Origin: Streptomyces huasconensis
Lineage (GTDB): Bacteria > Actinomycetota > Actinomycetes > Streptomycetales > Streptomycetaceae
Direction: 5' to 3'
NCBI GenBank assembly: GCA_004010275.1
Contig: RBWT01000009.1
Location: forward strand, 23,615 to 87,614
DNA: 64,000 nt
Shown: piece by piece, positions 19,325 through 29,206 of the stretch
Position numbering within the stretch: the stretch's first letter is position 1
Layout: each line of letters opens with the position of its first letter
Notes under the pieces: generated by a model
The model's input: only the letters and a program-made list of their open reading frames with translations
Database searches by the model: none
Told to the model about the DNA's origin: nothing
Position numbers and translations under genes: made by a program

Positions 19325-19965
19325 ACTGGCTCAACTCCGAGGCGTTCACGGCCTTCGACCAGCACATCATGTGGTCCGACATGATCGGCAACACCGTCGG
19401 CCTCATCGCCCTCGCCCTCGGCTGGCGGCGCTCGATATGGACCTGGCCCGCCCAGCTCCTGTCCGGCGTCATCCTCGTCGCCGCGTACGCCTCCGCACAG
19501 CTGTCCGGCGGCGTCGGCAAGCAGCTCCTCGTCATCGGCGTCGCGCTGTGGGGCTGGCGGCTGTGGACGCGCGGCAGGCAGCAGGCGCAGGACGGCTCCA
19601 TCGCCATCCGCTTCGCGACCTGGAAGGAGCGGGGCGTCCTCCTCGCGGGCACCGCCGTCGGCACGCTCGCGGTCGCGCTGTTCACCGCCGTCCCCTCGCT
19701 GTCCTGGAACCCCTGGCCGGACGCCTACATCTTCGTCGGCACGCTCGCCGCGATGGTCGCCCAGGCCCGCGGCCTCGTCGAATTCTGGTTCGCCTGGCTG
19801 CTCGTCGACGTGGTCGGCGTGCCGCTCGCCTTCAGCAGCGGCCTGGCCTTCTCCGGCCTCGTCTACGTCGTCTACCTCGCCCTCGTCCTGTGGGGCATGC
19901 GCGACTGGTGGCTGCGCTCCCGCGCGGCGGCCTCTCAGCCCGTCATGGAAGGAGCCCCGGCATGA
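19321..19965 (+). CDS. ribM: PnuC-family riboflavin transporter RibM
   Basis: Membrane protein of 214 aa with about seven hydrophobic segments and a Trp-rich core ([41 protein letters not shown]) typical of PnuC vitamin carriers. PnuC proteins move vitamins by facilitated diffusion; the member inside actinobacterial rib operons, called RibM, carries riboflavin (established in Corynebacterium and Streptomyces davawensis). Position between ribE and ribBA, with four-base overlaps at both ends, supports that role over nicotinamide riboside uptake. It is under the same FMN riboswitch. Confidence 0.9.
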   Translation: MNWLNSEAFTAFDQHIMWSDMIGNTVGLIALALGWRRSIWTWPAQLLSGVILVAAYASAQLSGGVGKQLLVIGVALWGWRLWTRGRQQAQDGSIAIRFATWKERGVLLAGTAVGTLAVALFTAVPSLSWNPWPDAYIFVGTLAAMVAQARGLVEFWFAWLLVDVVGVPLAFSSGLAFSGLVYVVYLALVLWGMRDWWLRSRAAASQPVMEGAPA

Positions 19966-21257
19966 CAACGGCACCTGTCTGGTACAGCACCGCACTCAAC
20001 GAGGACACCTCGGACCTCTCCCTCGACCCGGTGGAGCAGGCCGTCCGCGACATCGCGGCCGGCCGGCCCGTCGTGGTCGTCGACGACGAGGACCGCGAGA
20101 ACGAGGGCGACCTCGTCATCGCCGCCGAGAAGGCGACCCCCGAGATCGTCGCCTTCATGATGAGCGAGTGCCGCGGCCTGATCTGCGCCCCCATGGAGGC
20201 CGAGGAACTCGACCGGCTGCGGCTGCCGCAGATGGTCGAGAACAACACCGAGTCGATGAGCACGGCCTCACCGTCGCCGTCGACGCCTCCGCCGCGCACG
20301 GCGTCACCACCGGCATCTCCGCCGACGACCGCGCCACCACCCTGCGGCTCCTCGCGGGCGGCGCGGCCACGGCCGACGACTTCGTGCGCCCCGGGCACAT
20401 CTTCCCGCTGCGCGCCCGCTCCGGCGGCGTCCTCGCCCGCAACGGCCACACCGAGGCCGCCGTCGACCTCGCCCGTCTCGCGGGCCTGCGCCCCGCCGGC
20501 GCCATCGTGGAGATCGCGGGCGAGGACGGCAAGATGCTCCGCCTGCCGGAGCTGATCCCCTTCGCCCGCAAGCACGGCCTGACGATCATCTCCATCGAGG
20601 ACCTGATCGCCTACCGCCGCTCCTCGGAGCCCACCGTCCGCCGCGAGGCCGAGGTCAGGCTGCCCACCGCCTTCGGCGACTTCACGGCGTACGGCTACCG
20701 CTCCACCGTCGACGGCGTCGAACACGTCGCCCTCGTCCACGGCGACATCGGCGAGGGCGAGGACGTCCTCGCCCGGCTGCACTCCGAGTGCCTCACCGGC
20801 GACGTCTTCCACTCGCTGCGCTGCGACTGCGGACCCCAGCTGGAGGCGTCCATGCGGCGCATCACCGAGGAGGGCCGCGGCATCGTCGTCTACCTCCGCG
20901 GCCACGAGGGGCGCGGCATCGGCCTGCTGTCCAAGCTGCGAGCGTACGAACTCCAGGAGCGCGGCAGCGACACCCTCGACGCCAACCTCGAACTCGGCCT
21001 GCCCGCCGACGCCCGCGACTACGGCGCGCGCCCGCATCCTGGACGACCTCGGCGTGCGGGGCGTACGGCTGATGACCAACAACCCCGACAAGGTCGACGC
21101 CGTCCTGCGGCACGGCCTGAAGGTCACCGCCCGCGAGCCGATGCCCGTCACGGCCGGCGAGCACAACCTCCGCTACCTGCGCACCAAGCGGGACCGGATG
21201 GGCCACGACCTGCCCTGGCTGGACGCCCCGGGCGTCTCCGCCTGCGGCAACCAGTAA
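19962..21257 (+). CDS. ribBA: 3,4-dihydroxy-2-butanone 4-phosphate synthase / GTP cyclohydrolase II, frame-broken
   Basis: Bifunctional entry enzyme of riboflavin synthesis, about 431 aa. The DHBP synthase half has [20 protein letters not shown] and [22 protein letters not shown]. The cyclohydrolase II half has the zinc cysteines in [19 protein letters not shown] and [13 protein letters not shown]. Breaks occur near 20265 (ATGAGCACGGCC-TCACC) and near 21030 (an extra C in GGCGCGCGCCC); the reading resumes [20 protein letters not shown] to the TAA at 21257. ATG 19962 overlaps the ribM stop as ATGA. Confidence 0.93.
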
Positions 21258-21308
21258 GCACCCACCCCCGTCATCGGGAACCGAATCCGAGAACCGAAGG
21301 AGAAGCGC

Positions 21309-21794
21309 GTGAGCGGCAAGGGCGCACCCGAACTGAGCGTGAAGAACTGCGGAGACCTGCGGGTCGCGGTGATCGCCGCGCAGTGGCACCAGAAGGTCAT
21401 GGACGGCCTCGTCGACGGCGCCCTGCGCGCCCTGAACGAACTCGGCATCAGCGAGCCGACCGTCCTGCGCGTGCCGGGCAGCTTCGAGCTGCCGGTCGTC
21501 GCGAAGGTCCTCGCCGGACGAGGCTACGACGCGATCGTGGCCCTCGGCGTCGTCATCCGCGGCGGCACCCCGCACTTCGAGTACGTGTGCCAAGGCGTCA
21601 CGCAGGGCCTCACCCAGGTCTCCGTCGACACCGGCGTCCCCGTCGGCTTCGGCGTGCTGACCTGCGACACCGAGGAGCAGGCCCTGGACCGCGCGGGCAT
21701 CGAGGGCTCCAGCGAGGACAAGGGGCACGAAGCGGTCACCGCGGCCGTGGCCACCGCCACCACGCTTCGTACCGTCTCCGAGCCCTGGCGCTGA
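21309..21794 (+). CDS. ribH: 6,7-dimethyl-8-ribityllumazine synthase
   Basis: Penultimate riboflavin step: condensation of the pyrimidine and dihydroxybutanone phosphate; forms an icosahedral capsid. 161 aa, normal length. Motifs: [32 protein letters not shown] with the catalytic His, and [23 protein letters not shown] 21309 follows GAAGGAGAA. The family Trp in the N-terminal binding region ([12 protein letters not shown]) replaces the usual Phe/Ser context; streptomycete members share it. It is the last rib gene before hisE. Confidence 0.97.
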   Translation: MSGKGAPELSVKNCGDLRVAVIAAQWHQKVMDGLVDGALRALNELGISEPTVLRVPGSFELPVVAKVLAGRGYDAIVALGVVIRGGTPHFEYVCQGVTQGLTQVSVDTGVPVGFGVLTCDTEEQALDRAGIEGSSEDKGHEAVTAAVATATTLRTVSEPWR

Positions 21795-21829
21795 GCGGGG
21801 CCGGGCGGGCGCGTAGAGTGAACGGCATC

Positions 21830-22102
21830 ATGTCCAAGAAGACTTTCGAGGAGCTCTTCACCGAGCTCCAGCACAAGGCCGCCCACGGCGACCCCACGAC
21901 CTCCCGCACCGCCGAGCTGGTCGACAAGGGCGTCCATGCCATCGGCAAGAAGGTCGTCGAGGAGGCCGCCGAAGTCTGGATGGCCGCCGAGTACGAGGGC
22001 AAGGAAGCAGCCGCCGAGGAGATCTCGCAGCTGCTCTACCACGTCCAGGTGATGATGGTCGCCCGCGGCATCTCCCTCGACGACGTCTACGCCCACCTCT
22101 GA
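21830..22102 (+). CDS. hisE: Phosphoribosyl-ATP pyrophosphatase
   Basis: Second step of histidine synthesis, hydrolysing PR-ATP to PR-AMP. 90 aa with [19 protein letters not shown], the conserved HisE motif [20 protein letters not shown] and [16 protein letters not shown] 21830 is the natural start; it lies 35 bp after ribH, in a long open frame whose upstream part is meaningless. Linkage of hisE-hisG to rib genes is normal in actinomycetes; both pathways consume ribose-phosphate-derived purine precursors. Confidence 0.95.
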   Translation: MSKKTFEELFTELQHKAAHGDPTTSRTAELVDKGVHAIGKKVVEEAAEVWMAAEYEGKEAAAEEISQLLYHVQVMMVARGISLDDVYAHL

Positions 22103-22168
22103 GCCGTACGCCCTCCGTACGTCAGCCGAACCAGCTCCACACCCCATCACACGAAGGAAGCCCGCCTC

Positions 22169-23017
22169 ATGCTGCGCATCGCCGTCCCCAACAAGGGTTC
22201 ACTGTCCGGACCTGCGTCGGCGATGCTCCATGAGGCCGGCTACCAGCAGCGCAAGGAGTCCAAGGAACTCGTCCTCGTCGACCCCGAGAACGAGGTCGAG
22301 TTCTTCTACCTCCGGCCCAAGGACATCGCGATCTACGTCTCGGGCGGCAAGCTGGACATCGGCATCACCGGCCAGGACCTGCTGGTCGACTCCGGCGCCG
22401 ACGCCGAGGTGATCCTGCCGCTTGGCTTCGCCCGCTCCACGTTCCGCTTCGCCGCCAAGCCGGGCACGGCCACCGGCATCGAGGACCTCGCGGGCAAGAC
22501 CGTCGCGACCTCCTACGAGGGCATCGTCGCCAAGCACCTCGCCGACCACGGCGTCGCCGCCTCCGTCGTCCACCTCGACGGAGCCGTGGAGACCGCCATC
22601 GAGCTGGGCGTGGCCGAGGTCATCGCGGACGTCGTGGAGACCGGCACCTCCCTGCGCAACGCGGGCCTGGAGGTCTTCGGCGAGCCGATCATGAAGTCCG
22701 AGGCGGTCGTCATCCGGCGCACCGGCGCCGACGGCGACGACGAGAAGGTCCAGCAGTTCCTGCGCCGCCTCCAGGGCGTCCTGGTCGCCCGGTCGTACGT
22801 GATGATGGACTATGACTGCCGTGCCGAGCACCTGGAGCGGGCCGTCGCGCTCACCCCGGGCCTCGAATCGCCGACGATCTCCCCGCTGCACAACGAAGGC
22901 TGGGTGGCCGTGCGCTCCATGGTCCCCGCCAAGGAGGCGCAGCGCGTCATGGACGACCTGTACGCCCTCGGGGCGCGGGCCATCCTCACCACCGCCATCC
23001 ACGCATGTCGTCTCTGA
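22169..23017 (+). CDS. hisG: ATP phosphoribosyltransferase, long form
   Basis: First, feedback-regulated step of histidine synthesis: ATP plus PRPP to PR-ATP. 282 aa. N-terminal LRIAVPNKGSLSGPASAML, substrate segment DIGITGQDLLVDSGADAEVI, and the PRPP loop EVIADVVETGTSLRNAGLEV. The C-terminal ACT-like regulatory domain is present (SPTISPLHNEGWVAVRSMVP), which makes it the hexameric long form inhibited by histidine. ATG 22169 follows GAAGGAAG. Its 3' end overlaps a possible earlier start of the next gene. Confidence 0.97.
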   Translation: MLRIAVPNKGSLSGPASAMLHEAGYQQRKESKELVLVDPENEVEFFYLRPKDIAIYVSGGKLDIGITGQDLLVDSGADAEVILPLGFARSTFRFAAKPGTATGIEDLAGKTVATSYEGIVAKHLADHGVAASVVHLDGAVETAIELGVAEVIADVVETGTSLRNAGLEVFGEPIMKSEAVVIRRTGADGDDEKVQQFLRRLQGVLVARSYVMMDYDCRAEHLERAVALTPGLESPTISPLHNEGWVAVRSMVPAKEAQRVMDDLYALGARAILTTAIHACRL

Positions 23018-23037
23018 ACCGGCAGAAGGACCCGCTC

Positions 23038-23487
23038 GTGTCCGAGCTTCCCGCTCTCCCCGCTCTTCCCGTCACGTTCCGGCCGAAGCGGACCAGGGCG
23101 GTGCTGCTCGGCGCGGGCGCGGCGATGTTCGTCGTCCTCACGGTGATCTCCCTCCTGCTGCCCACGCTCAGCCCGGGGGAGCGGACCAGCTTCATCTTCA
23201 CCGGCGCCCTGCTCCTCGGCGTGCTCATGCTGCTCAGCAGGCCGAAGGTCGTCGCGGACGACTCCGGGGTCACCGTCGTCAACATCGCGAGCAGCCGCCG
23301 TCTGGCCTGGGCCGAGATCGTCCAGGTCACCCTGCGCCCCGGCGACCCCTGGGTCTTCCTCAACCTCAGCGACGGCACCAGCCTGGCCGCCCTCGGCATC
23401 CAGCCGGGCATCGCCAGGGAGCAGGCCGTCGCCGACGCCAAGGCCCTCCGTGCCCTCGTGGACGCCCGTACGCCGCAAGGGGACTGA
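23038..23487 (+). CDS. PH-domain membrane-associated protein
   Basis: Predicted 149-aa protein with two hydrophobic helices (AVLLGAGAAMFVVLTVISLL and SFIFTGALLLGVLMLL) followed by a small bacterial PH-like beta domain (VVADDSGVTVVNIASSRRLAWAEIVQVTL, WVFLNLSDG). The family is common next to hisG in Streptomyces; function unknown. GTG 23038 has AGAAGGA eight bases upstream; an ATG at 23005 would overlap hisG by 13 bp and is the alternative. It follows hisG directly so is probably cotranscribed. Confidence 0.75.
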   Translation: MSELPALPALPVTFRPKRTRAVLLGAGAAMFVVLTVISLLLPTLSPGERTSFIFTGALLLGVLMLLSRPKVVADDSGVTVVNIASSRRLAWAEIVQVTLRPGDPWVFLNLSDGTSLAALGIQPGIAREQAVADAKALRALVDARTPQGD

Positions 23488-23685
23488 CGTTCCGCGTCGC
23501 GCCTTGATTAATCTGGGGGCGGGGCGCGCCCGGTGTGCCGCCCCGCCCCTGACGGGCCCGCCCGGCCCCCAGGGGCTCCTGCTATCCGAGGAGTGACTCC
23601 CTCCGGCGATGGACGGATCGTCCTGTAGTACTTGCGCCGCCCTCTCCCGACATACCGGGACCCGTACGACCGGAGGGGCGGCGGC

Positions 23686-25029
23686 ATGACAGTCCCCCTT
23701 CTGCTCCTCGCGGCGGCATTCCTGCTGATTCTCGCCAACGGCTTCTTCGTGGCGGCCGAGTTCGGCCTCGTCACCGTCGAGCGGCCCGACGCGGAGAAGG
23801 CCGCGGCCGACGGCGACCGCCGGGCCCGCACGGTGGTCGCCGCCCTCAAGGAGCTGTCCTTCCAGCTCTCCGGCACCCAGCTCGGCATCACCCTCACCTC
23901 GCTCGTCGTCGGCATGCTCGCCGAACCGGCCCTCGCGCACCTGCTCGCGGGCCCGTTCACGGCGATCGGCGTCCCCGACGGCGCCGTCGGCGGTGTCTCC
24001 GTGATGGTCGGCATGCTGCTCGCCTCCGCCGTGCAGATGGTCATCGGTGAACTGGTGCCCAAGAACTGGGCGGTCTCCAGGCCGCTCCAGGTCGCGCGGT
24101 TCGTCGCGGGCCCGCAGCACGTCTTCGCGCGTCTCTTCCGCCCCGTGATCGCTCTCCTGAACGCCGTGGCCAACCGGCTGGTGCGTGCCCTCGGCGTCGA
24201 GCCCGCCGAGGAGCTGGCCTCGGCCCGCACACCCGGCGAACTGGTCTCCCTGGCCCGCCACTCGGCGCAGGCCGGTGCCCTGGAGCAGGGCACCGCCGAC
24301 CTGTTCGTCCGTACCCTGTCCACCCTCTCCCTCGGCGAGCTGACCGCGCAGCACGTCATGACGCCGCGCGTGAAGGTCAGCGCGCTCCAGTCCTCGGCGA
24401 CCGCCGAGGACGTGGTGAACCTGACGCGCGCCACCGGCCTGTCCCGCTTCCCGGTCTACCGCGAGCGGATCGACGAGGTCGTCGGCGTGGTGCACCTCAA
24501 GGACGCCCTTGCGGTGCCCGCCACCGACCGGCTGCGCACCCCGGTGAGCCGCATCGCCCAGGCCCCGCTCCTCGTCCCCGAGACACTGCCCGTGCAGCCG
24601 CTGCTGGCGCGCCTGCGCAGCGAGCAGCCCATGGCCGTCGTCGTCGACGAGTACGGCGGCACCGCCGGAGTGGTCACCCTGGAGGACATCGTCGAGGAAC
24701 TCGTCGGCGAAGTGCGCGACGAACACGACCTCCTCGACGTGCCCGAGCTGTGCCCCGTGCCGCCCGAGGACGGCAGGCCCGCCTGGGACGCCGACGGCAG
24801 CTGCCGCGTCGACACGCTGCGGCGCATAGGACTCGACGTACCCGAAGGGCCCTACGAGACCGTGGCGGGCCTCGTCGCCGACCTCCTCGGCCGCATCCCG
24901 GCCCCCGGCGACCGGGCGGAACTGCCCGGCTGGCGGCTCTCGGTGCGCCAGGTCGGGCACAACCGCGCCGAGCGGGTCAGGATCGCCAGGACGGCCGACA
25001 CCCCCGCCCTCGCGGAGGCGGGCCGATGA
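23686..25029 (+). CDS. CNNM/CBS/CorC-type membrane protein (hemolysin family)
   Basis: Integral membrane protein of 447 aa, possibly a divalent-cation exporter or regulator. The CNNM domain has LILANGFFVAAEFGLVTVER, GTQLGITLTSLVVGMLAEP and VIGELVPKNWAVSRP. Two CBS repeats follow (HVMTPRVKVSAL, then FPVYRERIDEVVGVVHLKD and VVDEYGGTAGVVTLEDIVEE), ending in a CorC/HlyC transporter-associated domain. ATG 23686 follows CGGAGGGG. Old hemolysin annotations are misleading; magnesium/cobalt homeostasis is the current view. Its stop overlaps the next gene's ATG, an operon of two paralogues. Confidence 0.92.
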   Translation: MTVPLLLLAAAFLLILANGFFVAAEFGLVTVERPDAEKAAADGDRRARTVVAALKELSFQLSGTQLGITLTSLVVGMLAEPALAHLLAGPFTAIGVPDGAVGGVSVMVGMLLASAVQMVIGELVPKNWAVSRPLQVARFVAGPQHVFARLFRPVIALLNAVANRLVRALGVEPAEELASARTPGELVSLARHSAQAGALEQGTADLFVRTLSTLSLGELTAQHVMTPRVKVSALQSSATAEDVVNLTRATGLSRFPVYRERIDEVVGVVHLKDALAVPATDRLRTPVSRIAQAPLLVPETLPVQPLLARLRSEQPMAVVVDEYGGTAGVVTLEDIVEELVGEVRDEHDLLDVPELCPVPPEDGRPAWDADGSCRVDTLRRIGLDVPEGPYETVAGLVADLLGRIPAPGDRAELPGWRLSVRQVGHNRAERVRIARTADTPALAEAGR

Positions 25030-26114
25030 GTCTGCTCCAACTGCTCTTCGCCGTCCTGCTGGTGCTCGCCAACGGCTTCTTCGTCGGCGCCGAGTTCGCA
25101 CTCGTGTCCGTACGCCGCAGCCAGATCGAGCCCCTGGACACCAAGCGGGCCCGCCAGGTCCTGTACGGGCTCGAACACCTGCCGCAGATGATGGCGGCCG
25201 CCCAGTTCGGCATCACCGTCTGCTCGCTGACGCTCGGCGCCGTCGCCGAGCCGACCGTGGCCCATCTTCTGGAGCCGCTCTTCCACGCGGTCCACCTGCC
25301 CGAGGGTGTGATCCACCCCCTCGGCTACGTGATCGCGCTCGCCGTCGTCGTCTTCCTGCACCTCGTCATCGGCGAGATGGTCCCGAAGAACCTCGCGATG
25401 GCGGCCCCCGAGAAGACCGCGCTCTGGTTCAGCCCGGGCCTGGTCGCCTTCGCCCGGCTGTGCCGGCCGGTGACGGTGGCGCTCGGGGCGTGCGCCCACC
25501 TCGTCCTCAAGCTCTTCGGGGTGGAGCCCAAGGACGAGGTCGAGGCGGTCTTCACCAGCGAGCAGCTCAACCGCCTCGTGGAGGACTCCGGTCAGGCGGG
25601 TCTGCTCGACCCCGAGGAGCAGGAGCGCCTGGAGGACGCCCTGGAGCTGGGCTCGCGCCCGGTGACGGATGTGCTCCTCGACCCCGCATCCCTGGTGACG
25701 GTGGGCGCCTCGGTCACCCCGGCGCAGGTCGTCGAGCTGACCGGGCGCACCGGCTTCTCCCGCTTCCCGGTCCGCGCGGAGAACGGCGCCTTCATGGGCT
25801 ACCTCCACGTCAAGGACGTTCTGGACCTGGAGGAGACCGACCGGGCCGTGCCCCAGCAGGTCTGGCGCCCGATGACGACGCTGCGGGCGGAGCTGCCGCT
25901 CGACGACGCCCTGACCGTGATGCGGCGCGCCGCGACCCATCTGGCGCAGGTCGCCGACGCCTCGGGCAGGGTGCTCGGCCTGGTCGCCCTGGAGGACGTA
26001 CTCGAACTCCTGGTCGGCGAGGTCCGCGACCCGGCGCACCGCGTGGCGGTGCCCCGCGGAGCGCGGGAGACCACGGGCGGCCACGAGCACCTGGACGGCG
26101 CCCTCGTCGGGTGA
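25026..26114 (+). CDS. CNNM/CBS-type membrane protein, shorter paralogue
   Basis: Paralogue of the preceding gene, 362 aa, translationally coupled to it (ATGA). It keeps the CNNM domain (LVLANGFFVGAEFALVSVRR, AAAQFGITVCSLTLGAVAEP, LVIGEMVPKNLAMAAPE) and a CBS pair (FSRFPVRAENGAFMGYLHVKD, GRVLGLVALEDVLELLVGEV) but lacks the C-terminal CorC domain, ending instead in a short polar tail. Such long-plus-short pairs suggest a heterodimer, which is inference. The gene converges on the AAA ATPase. Confidence 0.92.
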   Translation: MSLLQLLFAVLLVLANGFFVGAEFALVSVRRSQIEPLDTKRARQVLYGLEHLPQMMAAAQFGITVCSLTLGAVAEPTVAHLLEPLFHAVHLPEGVIHPLGYVIALAVVVFLHLVIGEMVPKNLAMAAPEKTALWFSPGLVAFARLCRPVTVALGACAHLVLKLFGVEPKDEVEAVFTSEQLNRLVEDSGQAGLLDPEEQERLEDALELGSRPVTDVLLDPASLVTVGASVTPAQVVELTGRTGFSRFPVRAENGAFMGYLHVKDVLDLEETDRAVPQQVWRPMTTLRAELPLDDALTVMRRAATHLAQVADASGRVLGLVALEDVLELLVGEVRDPAHRVAVPRGARETTGGHEHLDGALVG

Positions 26115-26144
26115 CGGCGGGCGGGCGGCGGGGCGCGCCGGGGC

Positions 26145-28036
26145 TCAGCAGCCCGGCGTGTCCTGCGGCCCGCGTCCCGAGAGCACCTCTCCGTACGCCT
26201 GCATGAGATCCGGGAGCCGCAGCGTCGACAGGTCCTCGCGGCCCGGCTCACCCGGGTAGCAGGAGAGCCGCAGGTCGCGGTAGGCGCAGCTCTTCTCGTA
26301 GAGCGTGCGCAGGAAGCGGCCGTTGCCCAACTCGTCGATCCAGCCCTGGTCGACGACGTGCCCGCTGATGGAGCGCAGCTCCTCCACGGCCTCCTCGTCC
26401 CACACGTCGCCGTTCTCGGCGGCCAGCACCTCACCGATCGCCGTCAGCTCCAGGGGGCGGTACGAGGGGAAGTCGACCCGCGTCGTGAACCGCGAGGACA
26501 GGCCCGGGTTGGCGGCGAGCAGCCGGTCCATGCCCTCCGGATAGCCGGCGAGGATCACCACGAGGTGGTCGCGGTTGTCCTCGGCCCGCTTCAGGAGCAC
26601 CTGGAGCGCCTCGTCGCCGTACGCGTCGCCCTTGCCGTAACCGGAGTTGGACAGGGAGTACGCCTCGTCGACGAAGAGGACGCCGCCGATGGCCGAGTCG
26701 ATCAGTTCGTTGGCCTTCACGGCGGTCTGGCCGAGGTACTCCCCGACGAGGTCGGCGCGCTGCGCCTCCACCAGGTGGTCGCCGCCGAGCAGCCCGAGGG
26801 CGTAGAAGACGCGGCCGAGGATGCGGGCCACGGTGGTCTTGCCGGTGCCCGAGGGGCCGGAGAAGACGAAGTGTCGTTTCGGCGGCTGTACGGGCAGGCC
26901 CTGCGCGGCCCGCAGACGGGCCATGTTCAGCTGCGCGGAGAGCGCCTTGACCTGGCGCTTCACCGGCTCCAGGCCGACCATGCCCTCCAGTTCGGCGAGC
27001 GCGGCCTCCAGGAGGGCGGGGTCGTGGGCCCCGGCGGCCGCTGCGCGGGCCCCGGCTTGACCGGGATGACGGCCTTCTCGCGGACGGCGTCGGCCTCGGA
27101 AGGACCGCTCTGCGCGGGAGGCGGCCCGCCCGGCGGCGGCTCAAGACCGGTGACCTTCACGTCGCGGCCCTCGGTGCCGAAGAGCACGTCGATGCCGTCG
27201 GGCCCCTCCAGCGCGTCCTGGCCCCCGCCCGCCAGAGTGATCGCGGTGGCGAGGTCGGCCGCTTCGTCGTAGCCGTCGCCCTCGGCGATCGCCGCGAGCC
27301 GTGCCGAGGTGTCCATGAAGGAGGCGTCGACCCGGTGCACCGCGCGGTACAGGGGCAGCGCCGCCGCCGAGCGCCCGGTGCCCTCGTGCGCGCGGGCCAG
27401 CCAGTACCGCAGCTCCTTGCGCTGGGGCTGCTCGCTGCGGCACCGCATCAGGGCGGCGGACAGCAGTGGCTCGGCCTGGCCGTACATCTCCAGGCGCACC
27501 CGGGCCATGCCGCCGAAGAGCCCGGCCTCGATGCCCAGCATCGGGTCGTCGACGAGCGGGTCGGTGTGCCGCACCAGCTGCTCCCAGTCCTTGACCAGGT
27601 AGGCCCGGCAGGCGTGCAGGAACCGCACCTGCGGGTCCGCGTCGACGGGCGGCAGGCCGGCGAGCGCCCGGTCCAGCTCGGGGACATGGCGGCCGTCGAG
27701 CCAGTGCGAGGCGTGCGCGAGCAGCAGGTCGCGCGTGCTCTCCAGGACGGGCTGGACCCACCAGCCCAGCCAGTACCAGGAGTTGAGCGTGCGCGCGTGC
27801 CGGACCCGCTGCTCCCCGAACCGGGTCCGGTGCTGGAACATCCGCAGGAGCGCCGTCGTCGTGTCGACGCGCAGCGCGTGCAGCCCGAGCCAGGCGTCGG
27901 CCATGCCGGCATCCATCCGCACCGCGGCGCGGAACTCCTCCTCGGCCTGCGGATAGGCGCCCATCGTGTAGGCGTCGACGCCCCTCAGCCAGGCGAGGTC
28001 GGCCGGGGCGGGTGAGCCCACCGCGTCGAAGTCCAT
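26145..28036 (-). CDS. EccA/CbxX-like AAA+ ATPase with N-terminal TPR-like domain, frame-broken
   Basis: Cytoplasmic AAA+ protein of about 630 aa. The first 330 residues are helical and TPR-like (DAYTMGAYPQAEEEFRAAVRM, ARVRLEMYGQAEPLLSAALM). The ATPase has Walker A SGPSGTGKTTVARI, Walker B GGVLFVDEAYSL, sensor and arginine-finger region GLSSRFTTRVDFP. The domain order matches EccA of type VII secretion. A break lies near 27050 in the linker. ATG 28036 follows GGGGGAC. No esx, eccB or eccC gene is nearby, so either it serves an unlinked secretion system or has another remodelling role. A promoter and hairpin RNA lie upstream (28320-28424). Confidence 0.88.
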
Positions 28037-28319
28037 CACGTCCCCCACAAACCGTGCCCCCGTGTGCGTACCAGCGGGCCGGTGCCCGTCGGCCACTTCA
28101 CTGAACCGCCGTGCTGCGGACGGGAGTTGTCTCGGCGCGCAGAGCATCCGTCCGGAAAAGGCGCACCGATAGGCATCGTACCTGCGGGGGAGCGGTCGGC
28201 CGTAGGGTGCCGCACTGCCGGATCGGCCGAGAAGGGCCGTCGGGGGAGCCGGGCCGACGGTGACCGAGGGTGAGCGGGCGGCGGCTCGGAGCGGTCGGGA
28301 AACGGGTCCTTGAGGGCAG
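28037..28319. other. Intergenic region upstream of the AAA ATPase gene
   Basis: GC-rich spacer with several GGCCGTCGG-like inverted words (for example around 28225) and no ORF with a credible start and ribosome site. Nothing else is recognised. Confidence 0.3.
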
Positions 28320-28388
28320 AACGAAGCCCCCGATCACGGGGGAACAACCGGGGGCTTCGCGTCTGCGGGCGGCCTCGGGAGGCCGCAC
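28320..28388 (-). ncRNA. Candidate small RNA or attenuated leader
   Basis: On the minus strand a promoter (-35 TTGACC 28419-28424, 18-bp spacer, -10 TACGTT 28395-28400) predicts a start near 28388. The transcript would contain a perfect hairpin GCGGCCT-CCCG-AGGCCGC (28369-28386) and then a strong terminator with arms GAAGCCCCCG and CGGGGGCTTC (28323-28358). That gives an RNA of about 65 nt with no ORF. It stands 284 bp upstream of the AAA ATPase gene, so it is either an independent sRNA or the attenuated leader of that gene. Confidence 0.55.
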
Positions 28389-28483
28389 CATCAGAACGTA
28401 AGTCCTGTATGGCCCCTGGGTCAAGCGGAGTTGGGGCACTCGTGAAAAGTCGCCTGGCCAACTGGAAGCCGTTTTCCGGGGGT

Positions 28484-29147
28484 TCAGCGGACCGCCGACG
28501 GACCCTCACCGTGGGTGACGACTTGGGTTCCGGTCGGCGCCCCACTGGGTCCCCGCAGCACCTCGTATCCCTCTGGGCACTGTCGTACCAGGAGGTCGGC
28601 GAAGGGCCGGGACGGGTCCTCGGTGAAGTGCCGCAGCTCCGCGGGTTCCCAGCCGTCCCAGAAGTCCCGCTGGGCCGCCCCGTCCCTGCGCCGCCCCCGC
28701 TGCCACGCGCTCGCGCGGCACGTCCATCCACAGCACGGCGGCGAGGTGTCCGCGTAGCGCGCGGCGGCCCGCGCCCACGCCCTCGACGAGCACCACGGGC
28801 GCCGGCGGCAGAGGGTGTTCGGCGGGGCCGAAGCACCGCTCGTGCCAGTCGTACGCGGCGTAGCGCGCCGTCTCGCCGCGGGAGAGCGGGTCGAGGACCT
28901 GCCGCCGCAGCCGCTCGGTCCAGTCGAACAGCTGGTCGTGGCTCGCGATGTCGTCGAGCCGCAGGACCGGTGCGCCGCCGAGCGCCTCCGCCAGGCGCCG
29001 CGCGAACGTCGACTTCCCCGAGCCCGCGTGCCCGTCCACGGCGATCAGCCGGACGGGCCCGCACGAGGGCGGCAGGCCGCGCAGGGCGGCCGCGAGCGCG
29101 GGCAGCGAGGTCGGTGGGGTGCGCGGGGCGCGCGGGTCGGGGGTCAT
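28484..29147 (-). CDS. Uridine kinase-like P-loop protein, frame-broken
   Basis: P-loop kinase fold of about 221 aa. Walker A is AVDGHAGSGKSTFARRLAEAL, and VLRLDDIASHDQLFDWTERL resembles the uridine kinase substrate region; VVLVEGVGAGRR and WMDVPRERV follow. A break near 28722 (GCGCTCGCGCGG) restores to WQRGRRRDGAAQRDFWDGWE and a C-terminus ending TGA 28484-28486. ATG 29147 is preferred over upstream GTG/TTG options. The phosphate acceptor may be uridine, a sugar alcohol or another small molecule. Confidence 0.8.
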
Positions 29148-29206
29148 CACCGGCAAGCCTACGGGCGCAGCGGAAGCAGGCTGTTCCGCGCGCGTCCCAG
29201 GTCATG

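Noticed and set aside
20168..22102. A single 644-codon frame joining ribBA, ribH region and hisE
   Set aside because: The middle is out-of-frame sequence over ribH; the ends are real ribBA and hisE, joined only by lack of stops and a frame break.
28360..28445. Possible tRNA in the region upstream of the AAA gene
   Set aside because: No T-loop GTTCRA motif or acceptor stem; the structure is two simple hairpins with a terminator.
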